Source: Spirochaetales bacterium Spiro_05 (GTDB lineage Bacteria; Spirochaetota; Spirochaetia; Sphaerochaetales; Sphaerochaetaceae). Taken from it: a DNA stretch of 64,000 nucleotides. The first letter of the stretch is position 1. Each line of letters starts with the position of its first letter. The notes beneath the pieces are model-generated. The model saw only the letters and a list, made by a program, of their open reading frames with translations, did no database searches and was not told the DNA's origin. The translations under genes were made by a program, and so were the position numbers. The stretch is taken from assembly GCA_001603115.1 (NCBI GenBank), contig LVBG01000011.1, forward strand, positions 17,722-81,721, read 5' to 3'. Positions 33,435 through 42,249 of the stretch are shown here, in pieces.

Positions 33435-34283
33435 ATGAACAAGATTCTATCGAAGCAGAGACTGTCGCAGGAAGTGTTCAGGATGGAGATCGAGGCGAGG
33501 GAAATCGCCGAAGCGCGCAAGCCCGGTCAGTTCATCATCCTGCAGATGGGTGGAGATTTTGGAGAGCGCATTCCTCTCACAATCGCAGATGCCGACCCTG
33601 AGAAGGGGTCTATCACCCTGATCTTCCAGGCTGTTGGGGAAACCACACACCGTTTGGCCCTGCTGAACGAAGGGGATAGCATCGAGAACCTGCTCGGCCC
33701 CTTGGGCAAACCCACCGATATCAAGAACTACGGCAAGGTCGTTTGTGTAGGCGGCGGAATCGGCGTTGCCCCCCTGTTCCCCATCGTACAGGGCATGAAA
33801 AATGCCGGCAACGAGGTGAAGGTCATCATGGGCGCCAGAAACAAGGACCTTCTGATCATGGAAGAGGATATGAAAGCCACCGCCGATGAGGTGATTGTGG
33901 TAACTGATGACGGCAGCTATGGACGCAAGGCCTTGGTCACCGAGCCGCTGAAAGAGCTGTGCGAAACCTACAAGCCTGATTGCGTGGTGATCATCGGTCC
34001 CCCAATCATGATGAAATTTGCTGCCCTAACCACCAAGCCCTTCGGTATCCATACCATTGTGTCGCTGAACACCATCATGATCGATGGAACCGGCATGTGC
34101 GGTGGATGCAGGGTCACCATCGGTGGAAAGACGAAGTTTGTATGTGTCGATGGCCCCGAGTTCGATGGTCATCAGGTCGATTGGGACAATATGTTGCTGC
34201 GCCTTGGAACTTACCGGGGCAAGGAGCAGGAAGCCCATCACCGCTGTCACGTCGGATTGCAGATCAAAGAAGGGGAGGCCTAA
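33435..34283 (+). CDS. nfnA: NfnA: NADH-dependent reduced ferredoxin:NADP+ oxidoreductase, small subunit
   Basis: 282 aa. An FAD-binding ferredoxin-reductase domain (GERIPLTIADAD near residue 43) is followed by an NAD-binding domain with CVGGGIGVAPLFPI near 105. The C-terminus holds a [2Fe-2S] site, GTGMCGGCRV plus a further Cys near 240. It works with NfnB in flavin-based electron bifurcation between NADH, ferredoxin and NADP, or as the sulfide dehydrogenase/glutamate synthase relative. The next gene starts 3 bases later. Confidence 0.9.
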   Translation: MNKILSKQRLSQEVFRMEIEAREIAEARKPGQFIILQMGGDFGERIPLTIADADPEKGSITLIFQAVGETTHRLALLNEGDSIENLLGPLGKPTDIKNYGKVVCVGGGIGVAPLFPIVQGMKNAGNEVKVIMGARNKDLLIMEEDMKATADEVIVVTDDGSYGRKALVTEPLKELCETYKPDCVVIIGPPIMMKFAALTTKPFGIHTIVSLNTIMIDGTGMCGGCRVTIGGKTKFVCVDGPEFDGHQVDWDNMLLRLGTYRGKEQEAHHRCHVGLQIKEGEA

Positions 34284-34286
34284 GCG

Positions 34287-35774
34287 ATGCACGCTACACA
34301 AGAAGAGTTGGACAAGCAGGCACAACAGTTGCTCAGCGAGCTTGCTGGAAAGACCCTGAATGCACGGGAACGCGCACAGATTCCCCTCCAGGAGATGCCT
34401 ACCCAAGAGAGCGCGGTTCGGGTGAAGAATATGCAGGAGGTCGCCCTCGGATACTCCGACAGCCAAGTCAGGGTAGAGGCAATGCGCTGTCTGCAGTGCA
34501 AGACCAAGCCCTGCATCGCCGGTTGTCCGGTGGCCATCGACATTCCTGCCTTCATCGCAGAGGCTGCCGAAGGCAACTATGCCAAATCGGTGGAGATCAT
34601 CAAGGAGAGCAGCCTGCTGCCCTCGATCTGTGGACGCGTCTGTCCTCAGGAGAGCCAGTGTCAGCTCTATTGCACGGTGGGCAAGATGTTCAAGGATGTG
34701 GACAAGTCGGTTTCCATCGGCCGTATCGAGCGTTTTGTCGCTGACTATGCCCGTGAGCATAATTTGGAAAAAGTCCCTGCCATCAAGGCAGAGACTGGCA
34801 AGAAAGTGGCGGTGGTGGGTACTGGTCCCGCAAGCATCTCCGCTGCAGCTGACCTGCGCAGGGAAGGGCATCAGGTAGTGATGTTCGAAGCCTTGCACAA
34901 AGCAGGTGGCGTATTGGTCTACGGAATTCCGGAATTCCGTCTTCCCAAGAAGATTGTGGAGCATGAGCTGAACAACTTGGTGGAGATGGGCGTTGAGATC
35001 AAGCGAAACTATCTGGTGGGCAAGACCCGTAAGATCAGCGATCTGATGGATCGTGACGGCTTTGATGCAGTATTCGTAGGTTCGGGTGCCGGCCTTCCCA
35101 AGTTCATGGGGATTGAGGGGGAGAACTACATAGGTGTTTTCTCTGCCAACGAGTACCTGACCCGCAGCAACCTGATGAAGGCGTATGCGGTGGGAGAAGC
35201 GCTTACCCCGCTCTTCGATTCGCATAAGGTTGCGGTCTTCGGAGGTGGCAACGTTGCCATGGATGCTGCAAGGACGGCAAAAAGATTGGGTGCGGAGCAG
35301 GTGACCATCGTCTACCGCCGAACCGAGGTGGAGATGCCTGCCCGAAAGGAAGAGGTTGAGCACGCCAAGGAAGAGGGAGTTGAATTTTTGTTCCTCCATG
35401 CTCCGCTCAAGATTACCGCCAACGAGAAGGGCAGGGTGAATGGTGTTGAGCTGATCACCTGCAAGCTAGGTGAAGCTGATGCATCAGGCCGCAGAAGCCC
35501 GGTGGAGATTCCCGGTAGCGAACAGATGTACGAGTATGACACGGTCATCGTCGCCATCGGCAACGACAGCAACCCGCTCATCAAGGCAACTACCGATGGC
35601 ATCGAGGTGAACCGGAGAGGCAACTTCCTCGTCAACGAAGAGACTTGTGAGACTACCCTCAAGGGTGTGTGGGCAGGGGGAGACATCGTGCTTGGAGCTG
35701 CGACAGTCATTCTGGCCATGGGCCAGGGACGCAAAGCGGCAAAGGCGATGAACAGCTACTTATCAGAACGCTAA
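34287..35774 (+). CDS. nfnB: NfnB: large subunit (glutamate synthase small-chain type)
   Basis: 495 aa. Two [4Fe-4S] cysteine groups lie in the first 130 residues (CLQCKTKPCIAGCP and CGRVCPQESQCQLYC). An FAD fold begins at VAVVGTGPASIS near 173, and an NADPH fold at VAVFGGGNVAMD near 315. It is the partner of NfnA. Annotated relatives are often called homotetrameric glutamate synthase, but the pairing with an NfnA-type gene makes the transhydrogenase role more likely in an anaerobe. Confidence 0.9.
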   Translation: MHATQEELDKQAQQLLSELAGKTLNARERAQIPLQEMPTQESAVRVKNMQEVALGYSDSQVRVEAMRCLQCKTKPCIAGCPVAIDIPAFIAEAAEGNYAKSVEIIKESSLLPSICGRVCPQESQCQLYCTVGKMFKDVDKSVSIGRIERFVADYAREHNLEKVPAIKAETGKKVAVVGTGPASISAAADLRREGHQVVMFEALHKAGGVLVYGIPEFRLPKKIVEHELNNLVEMGVEIKRNYLVGKTRKISDLMDRDGFDAVFVGSGAGLPKFMGIEGENYIGVFSANEYLTRSNLMKAYAVGEALTPLFDSHKVAVFGGGNVAMDAARTAKRLGAEQVTIVYRRTEVEMPARKEEVEHAKEEGVEFLFLHAPLKITANEKGRVNGVELITCKLGEADASGRRSPVEIPGSEQMYEYDTVIVAIGNDSNPLIKATTDGIEVNRRGNFLVNEETCETTLKGVWAGGDIVLGAATVILAMGQGRKAAKAMNSYLSER

Positions 35775-35785
35775 GTACAAGAGAG

Positions 35786-35814
35786 GGGGTGGGCCGCCTG
35801 AGACAGCCCACCCC
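35786..35814 (+). terminator. Hairpin after nfnB
   Basis: Perfect 9-bp stem GGGGTGGGC / GCCCACCCC with an 11-base loop. No T-run follows, so termination may be factor-dependent. It ends just before the next promoter. Confidence 0.5.
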
Positions 35815-35817
35815 GCC

Positions 35818-35846
35818 TTGAACCAGATTCCTCGTTTGTGTATAGT
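35818..35846 (+). promoter_or_regulatory. Promoter of the EIIA-like gene (leaderless)
   Basis: TTGAAC, an exact 17-bp spacer, and TATAGT. Six bases later comes an in-frame GTG (35853), so the transcript should start at or next to the start codon. Confidence 0.65.
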
Positions 35847-35852
35847 ACAGAA

Positions 35853-36344
35853 GTGGATATTCAACATGATTGCCAATCGGTGATCTGTCAGCTTCAGTCA
35901 AAAGAAAAGACCCAGGCCATCCTGGAAGTGATAGATTCCTGTTCAGTATTTTCCTCTCTCCCCGACCTCGAGCGGTTCAAGCGCGGGGTGCTTCGTCGTG
36001 AGCGATTGCAGTCCACCGGGATCGGACACGGGGTTGCGATAGCACACGGAAAGATACTCGGGCTGAATGAGGTGCATATTGCCCTGGGTATCAGTCGTGA
36101 GGGCCTCGAATATGGCAGCAGCGACGGAATGCCGGTGCATCTGCTCTTTGTCATCGCCTCTTCCCCCTCCATCCAGATGGAGTACTTGGGAGCACTGAGC
36201 TCCATTCTCCGAAGCGTCCGTACCGAAGAGATGCGCACCCACCTTTTGGATATACATCTGAGCAAGAGCGATGAGGCTTGCCGACGGTTCTTTGCCATGA
36301 TGGCAGAACAACGCTTTGTCTGGTTCTGCAAGGATCTTCAGTAG
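35853..36344 (+). CDS. PTS EIIA-like protein (fructose/nitrogen type)
   Basis: 163 aa from the GTG at 35853; another GTG at 35838 lies upstream of the -10 box and would not be transcribed from this promoter. The EIIA phosphorylation motif is clear: STGIGHGVAIAHGK, where the last His is the expected phospho-acceptor. FVIASSPSIQMEYLGALSSI is a second family region. Solitary EIIA proteins of this type usually signal phosphorylation state instead of moving sugar. No EIIB, EIIC or HPr gene is nearby. It converges with the 5-formyl-THF cyclo-ligase gene, overlapping by 7 bases. Confidence 0.85.
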   Translation: MDIQHDCQSVICQLQSKEKTQAILEVIDSCSVFSSLPDLERFKRGVLRRERLQSTGIGHGVAIAHGKILGLNEVHIALGISREGLEYGSSDGMPVHLLFVIASSPSIQMEYLGALSSILRSVRTEEMRTHLLDIHLSKSDEACRRFFAMMAEQRFVWFCKDLQ

Positions 36345-36874
36345 AACACTCCCGCACACAATACGGCATCGACTCGCTTGTCATGTGCCTCCACAGGGAG
36401 GGACCGCACAAGTTGATGGCTCCTGCATATGCCCAAGGTAGGGCAACTGGAGTGCTTTGCCAGATACCGGTCATAGTAGCCTTTCCCTCTTCCCAATCGC
36501 TGTCCCTGTACGGTATAGGCTACTGCCGGAACGAGCAGGAGATCTTCCTTGGTGGGGAAGAGTTCCTCTGTGGCTTGGGGTTCTGAAATGCCATAGCGGC
36601 CAACGTGCAACAGTTCAAGGGAACGTGCCTGATAAAAGTGAAGGCTTCCCTCTCTATCGCTGACGGGAAGTGCCAGCACCTTGTGTGCCAGTGCATCTTT
36701 GAGCACCATGGAGAGATCGACCTCATCGCCAAGTGGAGAGAAGGCGAAGATACATCTGGCCTTTGCATATGCTGAGCTGGAAAGCAAACTGATGCAACTT
36801 TTGGCATCCTCATCGCGGAAGTCTCTGTATGCCTGTGCTCTGATGGCAGTGCGCAGCGCCTGTTTTGTTTCCAT
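36338..36874 (-). CDS. 5-formyltetrahydrofolate cyclo-ligase
   Basis: 178 aa from the ATG at 36874 (METKQALRTAIRAQ). The family's C-terminal signature GQRLGRGKGYYDRYL is near residue 125, and PLGDEVDLSMVL near 49. It converts 5-formyl-THF to methenyl-THF, feeding the folate pool that also serves purine synthesis. TATAAT (36886-36881) lies 6 bases before the ATG and there is no ribosome site, so it is probably leaderless and can be transcribed from inside the ecfT 3' end. It may also be read with ecfA-ecfT. Confidence 0.9.
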   Translation of the reverse strand: METKQALRTAIRAQAYRDFRDEDAKSCISLLSSSAYAKARCIFAFSPLGDEVDLSMVLKDALAHKVLALPVSDREGSLHFYQARSLELLHVGRYGISEPQATEELFPTKEDLLLVPAVAYTVQGQRLGRGKGYYDRYLAKHSSCPTLGICRSHQLVRSLPVEAHDKRVDAVLCAGVFY

Positions 36875-36881
36875 TGGCTGA

Positions 36882-37589
36882 TTATAGCACGAGTGAGCCG
36901 GCGGCAATGAGAGTCGTGAATGTCAGGAGCATAAAATCTGATGCGCTGTAGGGCAACCCAGGACGCTTTCTGCTTGGGTCGAAGTTGCGTGCCTCCAAGG
37001 CGAGGGAGAGTTCCTGCGCCTTGTCCAGAAGCAAGCTGAATATGGAGGAGGAGAGGGAGGTGATGGCCCTGTACGGGTTCTTCCTTCGCTCAAGACGGGC
37101 CTTTCTGGCTGTCACCACTTCCAACGAGGCATCGAAGATAAGGGGCAAAATGCTCAAAGTCAGCTCAATGGTGCTGGCAACTACCGCCCCATGTACGAAG
37201 GGGATACGGTCGAGCAGGTTTCCCAGGGCACGGGCCAGATCATCCGGGGCTGTTGCATCGGCGATGAGCATGCCGCACAGGATGATGCAGAAAAACCGCA
37301 GGGCTGCTGTTGCCGATAGCAGGAGGTCCTGATGGGCAAGATACTCGGTGAGGAGGATCATGGCCATCAAAAGGGTAAAGAAGCGAAGTTCCCGCTTGTA
37401 GTGCGTGATGGGAAGTTTTTGCACTCCTGCACCGATGACCAGGGAGAGCATAATCAAGAGAACACCACCTAGCGAGGCGCGGATGAGTGCAAGGCAAAGG
37501 ATGAGTACGGCCAGAAATTTGATTACCGGATTTGCGCGGCAGAGCAGGGTGCGTTGCTCGCGGTAGTGGAAGATCAGCGCTTCAGCCAT
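36882..37589 (-). CDS. ecfT: Energy-coupling factor transporter T component (EcfT)
   Basis: 235 aa membrane protein of the CbiQ/EcfT family. Hydrophobic helices near 25-60 and 65-115 are followed by a cytoplasmic region with two Ala-Arg motifs that dock the ATPase: TARKARLERRK near 158 and LALEARNFD near 195. It transmits ATP-driven movement to a vitamin-binding S component. No S component is encoded nearby. It overlaps ecfA by 16 bases. Confidence 0.88.
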   Translation of the reverse strand: MAEALIFHYREQRTLLCRANPVIKFLAVLILCLALIRASLGGVLLIMLSLVIGAGVQKLPITHYKRELRFFTLLMAMILLTEYLAHQDLLLSATAALRFFCIILCGMLIADATAPDDLARALGNLLDRIPFVHGAVVASTIELTLSILPLIFDASLEVVTARKARLERRKNPYRAITSLSSSIFSLLLDKAQELSLALEARNFDPSRKRPGLPYSASDFMLLTFTTLIAAGSLVL

Positions 37590-38335
37590 GTCAGGTCCTC
37601 TACTGCTGCTCCCTCGGGTAGGTAGATGCCATGCAAAGACAGGGTGGGCAGCACTTCCCTTGGTGACCCTGATGACACGATGCGTCCAGCCTCAAGCACC
37701 AGCACCTGGTCTGCATGGCTGAGGGTCTTGTCCACCTCGTGACTCACCAAAATGATGGTGTGGCCTTCTTTCTGGAGCTTGAGCAAGGTGGAGAGCACAC
37801 TCACCACCGAGCGATAATCCAGATTGGCAAAGGGTTCGTCCAGAACCAGGAGCTTGGGATCCATCACCAGCACCCCTGCTATGGCAAGGCGACGTTTCTC
37901 TCCTCCGCTGAGGGTGCGTGGCCGTTGGCTTCGTTGCGATGCAAGATCAAGCAACTGGAGCACCTGCTCCAATCTCAGGTTCTGCTCTTCCAGATCAAGT
38001 CCAAGGTTCTCCATGCCAAAGCGAATATCTTTCTCCACCGTCTGGCCCACCATCTGGGTGTCTGCGTCCTGAAAGACCAGACCGATGGTTTGCATTCGTT
38101 TTTTCCTGTCCTTGCTCACATCCTTGCCATCCAGCACAATGGTGCCTTCCTGCATCTGCTCAAGGCCTTTGAGGCATCTGAGCAGTACACTTTTTCCCGA
38201 CCCATTGGGGCCGCACAGCAAGGTGAAGGAGCCTTGGGGTACAGAAAAACTGACATCCTTGAGGATGTGTTTTTCCTTGGATAGGGAGAAGTTGAGTGCT
38301 GTGACACTGAGGAGCTCAGGCTGATTTGGAGTCAT
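37574..38335 (-). CDS. ecfA: Energy-coupling factor transporter ATPase (EcfA/CbiO type)
   Basis: 253 aa from the ATG at 38335. Walker A is CGPNGSGKSVL, the Q-loop region LVFQDADTQMVGQTV is typical of EcfA, the signature is LSGGEKRRLAIAG and Walker B is LLVLDEPFANLD. It powers an ECF vitamin transporter with EcfT. Most ECF modules have two ATPases; only one is present here, which suggests a homodimer. The -10 box TACAGT ends 9 bases before the ATG and no ribosome site is visible. Confidence 0.9.
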   Translation of the reverse strand: MTPNQPELLSVTALNFSLSKEKHILKDVSFSVPQGSFTLLCGPNGSGKSVLLRCLKGLEQMQEGTIVLDGKDVSKDRKKRMQTIGLVFQDADTQMVGQTVEKDIRFGMENLGLDLEEQNLRLEQVLQLLDLASQRSQRPRTLSGGEKRRLAIAGVLVMDPKLLVLDEPFANLDYRSVVSVLSTLLKLQKEGHTIILVSHEVDKTLSHADQVLVLEAGRIVSSGSPREVLPTLSLHGIYLPEGAAVEDLTWLKR

Positions 38336-38344
38336 ATCGGTTTG

Positions 38345-38373
38345 ACTGTACCAGATGGTAGGTCTTTGGGCAA
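38345..38373 (-). promoter_or_regulatory. Promoter of ecfA-ecfT
   Basis: On the minus strand: TTGCCC (38373-38368), a 17-bp spacer, and TACAGT (38350-38345) preceded by an extended TGG. The predicted leader is about 3 bases. Confidence 0.6.
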
Positions 38374-38397
38374 GATTCCTGATTTTCACAATAGGTG

Positions 38398-38427
38398 TTG
38401 ACAAGAATTCACCATTTAGGGTATACA
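38398..38427 (+). promoter_or_regulatory. Promoter of tRNA-Phe
   Basis: TTGACA, an 18-bp spacer and TATACA, ending 13 bases before the tRNA. Confidence 0.7.
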
Positions 38428-38440
38428 AGAGGACGTTGAC

Positions 38441-38513
38441 GCCGCTTTAGCTCAGTTGGTAGAGCAAAGGACTGAAAATCCTTGTGTCCTCAGTTCAATT
38501 CTGAGAGGCGGCA
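38441..38513 (+). tRNA. tRNA-Phe (anticodon GAA)
   Basis: A 73-nt cloverleaf. Acceptor GCCGCTT pairs with AGGCGGC, the anticodon stem is AAGGA/TCCTT with loop CTGAAAA (GAA), and the T-arm is CTCAG-TTCAATT-CTGAG. The CCA end is not encoded. Confidence 0.95.
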
Positions 38514-38687
38514 AAACAGAGAGCTCCCCTTCCTTCTGGATGGGGAGTTTTGCTTTGTATGGGGTCCTTGCCATAGTCCATGAAGACAGGTATACCGCTT
38601 TGTCGAGGAACTGGTATCCTTTCAGTTTTAAATCTTTTCTTGACGTGTCTCTCTTCATCAGCGATATCTACGGTAAGGGGGACCCTC

Positions 38688-39425
38688 ATGCAAGACCTCT
38701 ATCCATACATCTTCAAGCGCAAATCCTTCCATCGGTTCGAGCCTTTTGAGCCCTTAAGCCAGCAAGAGAAGGAATCTCTGGTTGGGCTCTTTGCCTCTGT
38801 TGCTCCCTTGGATGCTTCAATCGAAACCAAGTTCTTGCTCGTTCCAATCGAGGAAACCACCTGTAAGCGCGGCGAGTACTGCATCATGCTCTACAGCGAG
38901 CAACGGGGAACATATTTGGAGAACGCAGGCTACATGGGAGCCCAGCTCGACCTTCTTCTGGCAAAACAGAATATCGGATGCTGTTGGTATGGTGTGGGAA
39001 AGCCTATGCAGGATGTGTGCGACGGACTTCGGTTTGTCATCATGCTTGCCATCGCCAAACAGGAGCCTTCCTCGTTCCGCAAGGACTACACCAAATCCAA
39101 ACGAAAGCTGGTTGGTGAAATCTGGAAAGGGGAGGCCATGCCTTCCGTAGCTGAGGTGGTGCGCTATACCCCCAGTGCCTGCAACACCCAGCCCTGGCTG
39201 GTACGGAAGGAAGGTCAGCACCTGTTGGTATTCAGGGTATCTGGAAAGCGTGGCATCATGAGCAAGGCTTTGGTCGGGTACTACAACCGAATCGATGTGG
39301 GCATCTTTCTATGTTTTCTTGAATTGTGTCTTGACCATGAGCGTGTATCCTACACACGCTCCCTGGTATATCATGACCCAACAGGTACAGGACCGTTCGT
39401 GTGCGCTGAATACACTATCGGCTAG
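38688..39425 (+). CDS. Nitroreductase-family protein (TM nitroreductase type)
   Basis: 245 aa from the ATG with AAGGGGG upstream. KRKSFHRFEPFEPLS near the N-terminus resembles the FMN-binding 'RRSIR' start of nitroreductases. GYMGAQLDLLLAKQNIGCCWYG near residue 82 and RYTPSACNTQPWLV near 160 are typical of the two-repeat putative TM-nitroreductase group. It is probably FMN-dependent and cytoplasmic, with an unknown substrate. It stands alone after tRNA-Phe. Confidence 0.75.
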   Translation: MQDLYPYIFKRKSFHRFEPFEPLSQQEKESLVGLFASVAPLDASIETKFLLVPIEETTCKRGEYCIMLYSEQRGTYLENAGYMGAQLDLLLAKQNIGCCWYGVGKPMQDVCDGLRFVIMLAIAKQEPSSFRKDYTKSKRKLVGEIWKGEAMPSVAEVVRYTPSACNTQPWLVRKEGQHLLVFRVSGKRGIMSKALVGYYNRIDVGIFLCFLELCLDHERVSYTRSLVYHDPTGTGPFVCAEYTIG

Positions 39426-39442
39426 ACATTGGACAAGTTTTG

Positions 39443-39470
39443 TTGCAATTTCTGTGAGTTTTCATATAGT
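39443..39470 (+). promoter_or_regulatory. Promoter of the GGDEF/HD-GYP gene
   Basis: TTGCAA, a 16-bp spacer and TATAGT; a leader of about 55 bases ends in AAGGAG before the ATG at 39533. Confidence 0.65.
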
Positions 39471-39532
39471 ATGATACCGAAATACTGTGCATTATCACCT
39501 CAGGTGGAACGATCGCTGCAGGAAGGAGCAGG

Positions 39533-42247
39533 ATGCGTAGCGCGCGAAAACTCGTTTCGATCAAGAGTAGGCTGATCATCCTCTTTACTGCCATTCTCGT
39601 GGTTTTTTTGGCAGGAATCGGAACGCTTACGTATCTTCGGTGGGCCTCCTCTGCACGGATTACGATGCAGAACATCAGCGATACCCTCAGCAACTCCTTG
39701 CAGGACCAAATCCAAGCTTTTTTCCAAACTCCCTTGGAAGTGAATCAGGTAAGCCACACCTTGATTGAGAAAAAGACCGTTGATCTTTCTGACCCGCAGA
39801 TCCGGGATACCTATTTTGCCAGTCTTCTCTCTTCCATTGAAGGACCCATCTACAGTCTCAGCATCGGAACCAAAGAGGGGTACTACTATGGGGCCCGAAA
39901 GAATGTGGAGGCTGTGGTGGAGCTCATGCACAATGATATCCAAACCGGGGGAAAATCTTGGTACTATGCGTTGAACGACGATTTTTCTGCAGGCCAGCGT
40001 GTCGTGGAAGCAGGGCTATTCGACCCAAGGACCCGACCTTGGTATCAGGCAGCAGCAGAAAGGAAAGCCCCGGTTTTCTCTCCGGTTTACAAGCACTTCA
40101 TCATGAATGATCTTACGATAAGTGCAGCGACTCCCCTCTACGACAAGGATGGGGAGTTGCAAGGAGTCCTGGGCACCCATCTCTTGCTTATCGACCTTGG
40201 TTCCGCTCTTGCAGATGCCGTTGCTCTTTTTGACGGGCAGGCAATCATCGTGGAAAAGGAAACTGGCTTGCTCATAGCCAACTCTCTTGGGCTGGACAGC
40301 CATGTTGTCTCAAGTGATGGTCAACTGCACCGAAGCCACATTTCCGAATTGCCTACAGCAGCCTTTGCTCTTGCATTCGAAGAGGCTGTCTCCCAGCCTG
40401 CGACAAATCTAATGCAACGAAGGGAGTATGAACGCTACCAAATCACCACCCAAAGCCTATCCTATCCGGGTATCGACTGGCTGGTGATTACTGCCATTCC
40501 AAACTCCTTGCTCTTTTCTCACGTGCAAGAGACTCTTGTGGTCACCATCCTGCTTACGCTGCTCGCCGGTTCCCTTGCGGCAATGACCTATCAGGTGTTT
40601 ATCGGACATCTGCTCAGGCAGGTTGATGCGCTTCTCAAGGTCTCAGAAGCATTGGCTGCAGGAGACCTTACCAAACGAGTGAACGTCACCAAGGATGATG
40701 AAATCGGGTCTATTTCCCACAGTCTCAATCACGTTGCCGATGCGATGCAGCTGTTGATCAACAACCTTGAACAACAGGTGGAGGAGCGCACCAAGGCACT
40801 ACATCAGGCAAACCGAAGCTTGGAAGAGAACACCCTGCAGCTTGAGTTGTTGCTCAACTCCACAGCTGAAGCCATCTATGGGATCGATTTGCAAGGGAAG
40901 TGTACATTCTGCAATCGCAGCACGCTTCAGATTCTCGGTTTTCACTCCATAGACGAAGTACTGGGCAGAAACATGCACCAGCTCATTCATCACAGCAAAG
41001 CTGACGGCACACCCCTGTCGATAGAGGAGTGCAAGATTTTCCATTCCATGCACCAAGGAGCGGGCATCGAATCTGAGAATGAGGTGTTCTGGAAGGCAGA
41101 TGGGACCAGCTTCAACGTCTCCTATCACTCCTTCCCACAGATCCGTGAGGGAATCGTAGTTGGTGGGGTGGTCTCCTTCATGGATATCACCGAACGCAGG
41201 CGAAAAGAGGACCAAATTGCCTATCTGGGCAATCATGATGCTCTGACCGGCTTATACAACCGCAGCTACTTTGAGAAGGAGTATCCTCTCTATGACACTT
41301 CTGAGCATTGGCCCCTTTCCCTCATCTTTGCCGATATCAACGGCCTGAAGATGACCAATGATATTTTTGGTCATCAAGCAGGGGATAAGCTGATCAAGAA
41401 AGCTGCAGAGATTCTCAAGAAGAGCTGTTCAGACCATGATGTGGTTGCACGCACCGGTGGGGATGAGTTCATCCTGCTGCTCACCAAAACCACGCATGAA
41501 CAGGCTGAAAAAGTCATTGCGGACATTCGTTCTGGCTTCGCCAATGCCCGTATTGAGGCAATCAAGTGCAGTATCTCCTTGGGCAGTGAAACGAAGCATG
41601 CTGAGGGAATGAGCCTAGAGGAAGTCATGGCCAATGCCGAGAACGCCATGTACCGCGACAAGAACGGCAATCGTGTCGCAGTACAGAATGATCTTATCAA
41701 TACACTGCAAGAGACGTTGCATACGCGAAGCAGACGTGAAGAAGAACACTCTGCTGCAGTGCAAGACCTCAGTTGCAGACTTGCCCTTGCATTGGGGGTA
41801 TCAGAAGCTGAGCTCAATACCATAAGCCGGGCAGCTTACCTGCACGATATCGGCAAAATTGCGCTCAGCGAGGAGCTGTTGCACAAAGAACAGTTCACCT
41901 CAGATGAGTACGAGCGCATGAAGCAGCATCCGGTGGTCGGCTTTCGCATCCTCACCCTCTTTGATGATACCCTCGACTTGGCAGAGGCTGTCTACAGTCA
42001 CCATGAGAAGTGGGATGGTAGTGGCTATCCCCGTGGCCTGAAGGGAGAGCAGATCCCCTACCTTTCCAGGATCATGGCGGTGGTGGAAACCTATGATAGG
42101 ATACTCAATCGAACGAATCTTCCGACTCATCTGCGCAATGCCCATGCCCTTCAGGAAATTCGGGAAGCATCTGGCTCGCAGTTCGATCCTGCCATCGCCC
42201 AGGCCTTTCTTGAGATGATGCAACCAAACCAGGTCAAGGAGCGTTGA
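39533..42247 (+). CDS. Membrane sensor with dCache, HAMP, PAS, GGDEF and HD-GYP domains
   Basis: 904 aa. A membrane helix (residues about 12-33) and a second near 335-360 frame a periplasmic dCache-like sensor (ARKNVEAV, DPRTRPWYQAA near 163). Then come HAMP (about 360-415), a coiled coil, and PAS (about 440-560, ending FMDITERRRKEDQ). The GGDEF domain has the intact motif TGGDEF near 642, and the HD-GYP domain has YLHDIGKIAL near 764 with HHEKWDGSGYPRGLKG near 823. Both c-di-GMP synthesis and breakdown motifs look intact, so a single protein may switch between them. It overlaps the next gene start. Confidence 0.92.
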   Translation: MRSARKLVSIKSRLIILFTAILVVFLAGIGTLTYLRWASSARITMQNISDTLSNSLQDQIQAFFQTPLEVNQVSHTLIEKKTVDLSDPQIRDTYFASLLSSIEGPIYSLSIGTKEGYYYGARKNVEAVVELMHNDIQTGGKSWYYALNDDFSAGQRVVEAGLFDPRTRPWYQAAAERKAPVFSPVYKHFIMNDLTISAATPLYDKDGELQGVLGTHLLLIDLGSALADAVALFDGQAIIVEKETGLLIANSLGLDSHVVSSDGQLHRSHISELPTAAFALAFEEAVSQPATNLMQRREYERYQITTQSLSYPGIDWLVITAIPNSLLFSHVQETLVVTILLTLLAGSLAAMTYQVFIGHLLRQVDALLKVSEALAAGDLTKRVNVTKDDEIGSISHSLNHVADAMQLLINNLEQQVEERTKALHQANRSLEENTLQLELLLNSTAEAIYGIDLQGKCTFCNRSTLQILGFHSIDEVLGRNMHQLIHHSKADGTPLSIEECKIFHSMHQGAGIESENEVFWKADGTSFNVSYHSFPQIREGIVVGGVVSFMDITERRRKEDQIAYLGNHDALTGLYNRSYFEKEYPLYDTSEHWPLSLIFADINGLKMTNDIFGHQAGDKLIKKAAEILKKSCSDHDVVARTGGDEFILLLTKTTHEQAEKVIADIRSGFANARIEAIKCSISLGSETKHAEGMSLEEVMANAENAMYRDKNGNRVAVQNDLINTLQETLHTRSRREEEHSAAVQDLSCRLALALGVSEAELNTISRAAYLHDIGKIALSEELLHKEQFTSDEYERMKQHPVVGFRILTLFDDTLDLAEAVYSHHEKWDGSGYPRGLKGEQIPYLSRIMAVVETYDRILNRTNLPTHLRNAHALQEIREASGSQFDPAIAQAFLEMMQPNQVKER

Positions 42248-42249
42248 TG

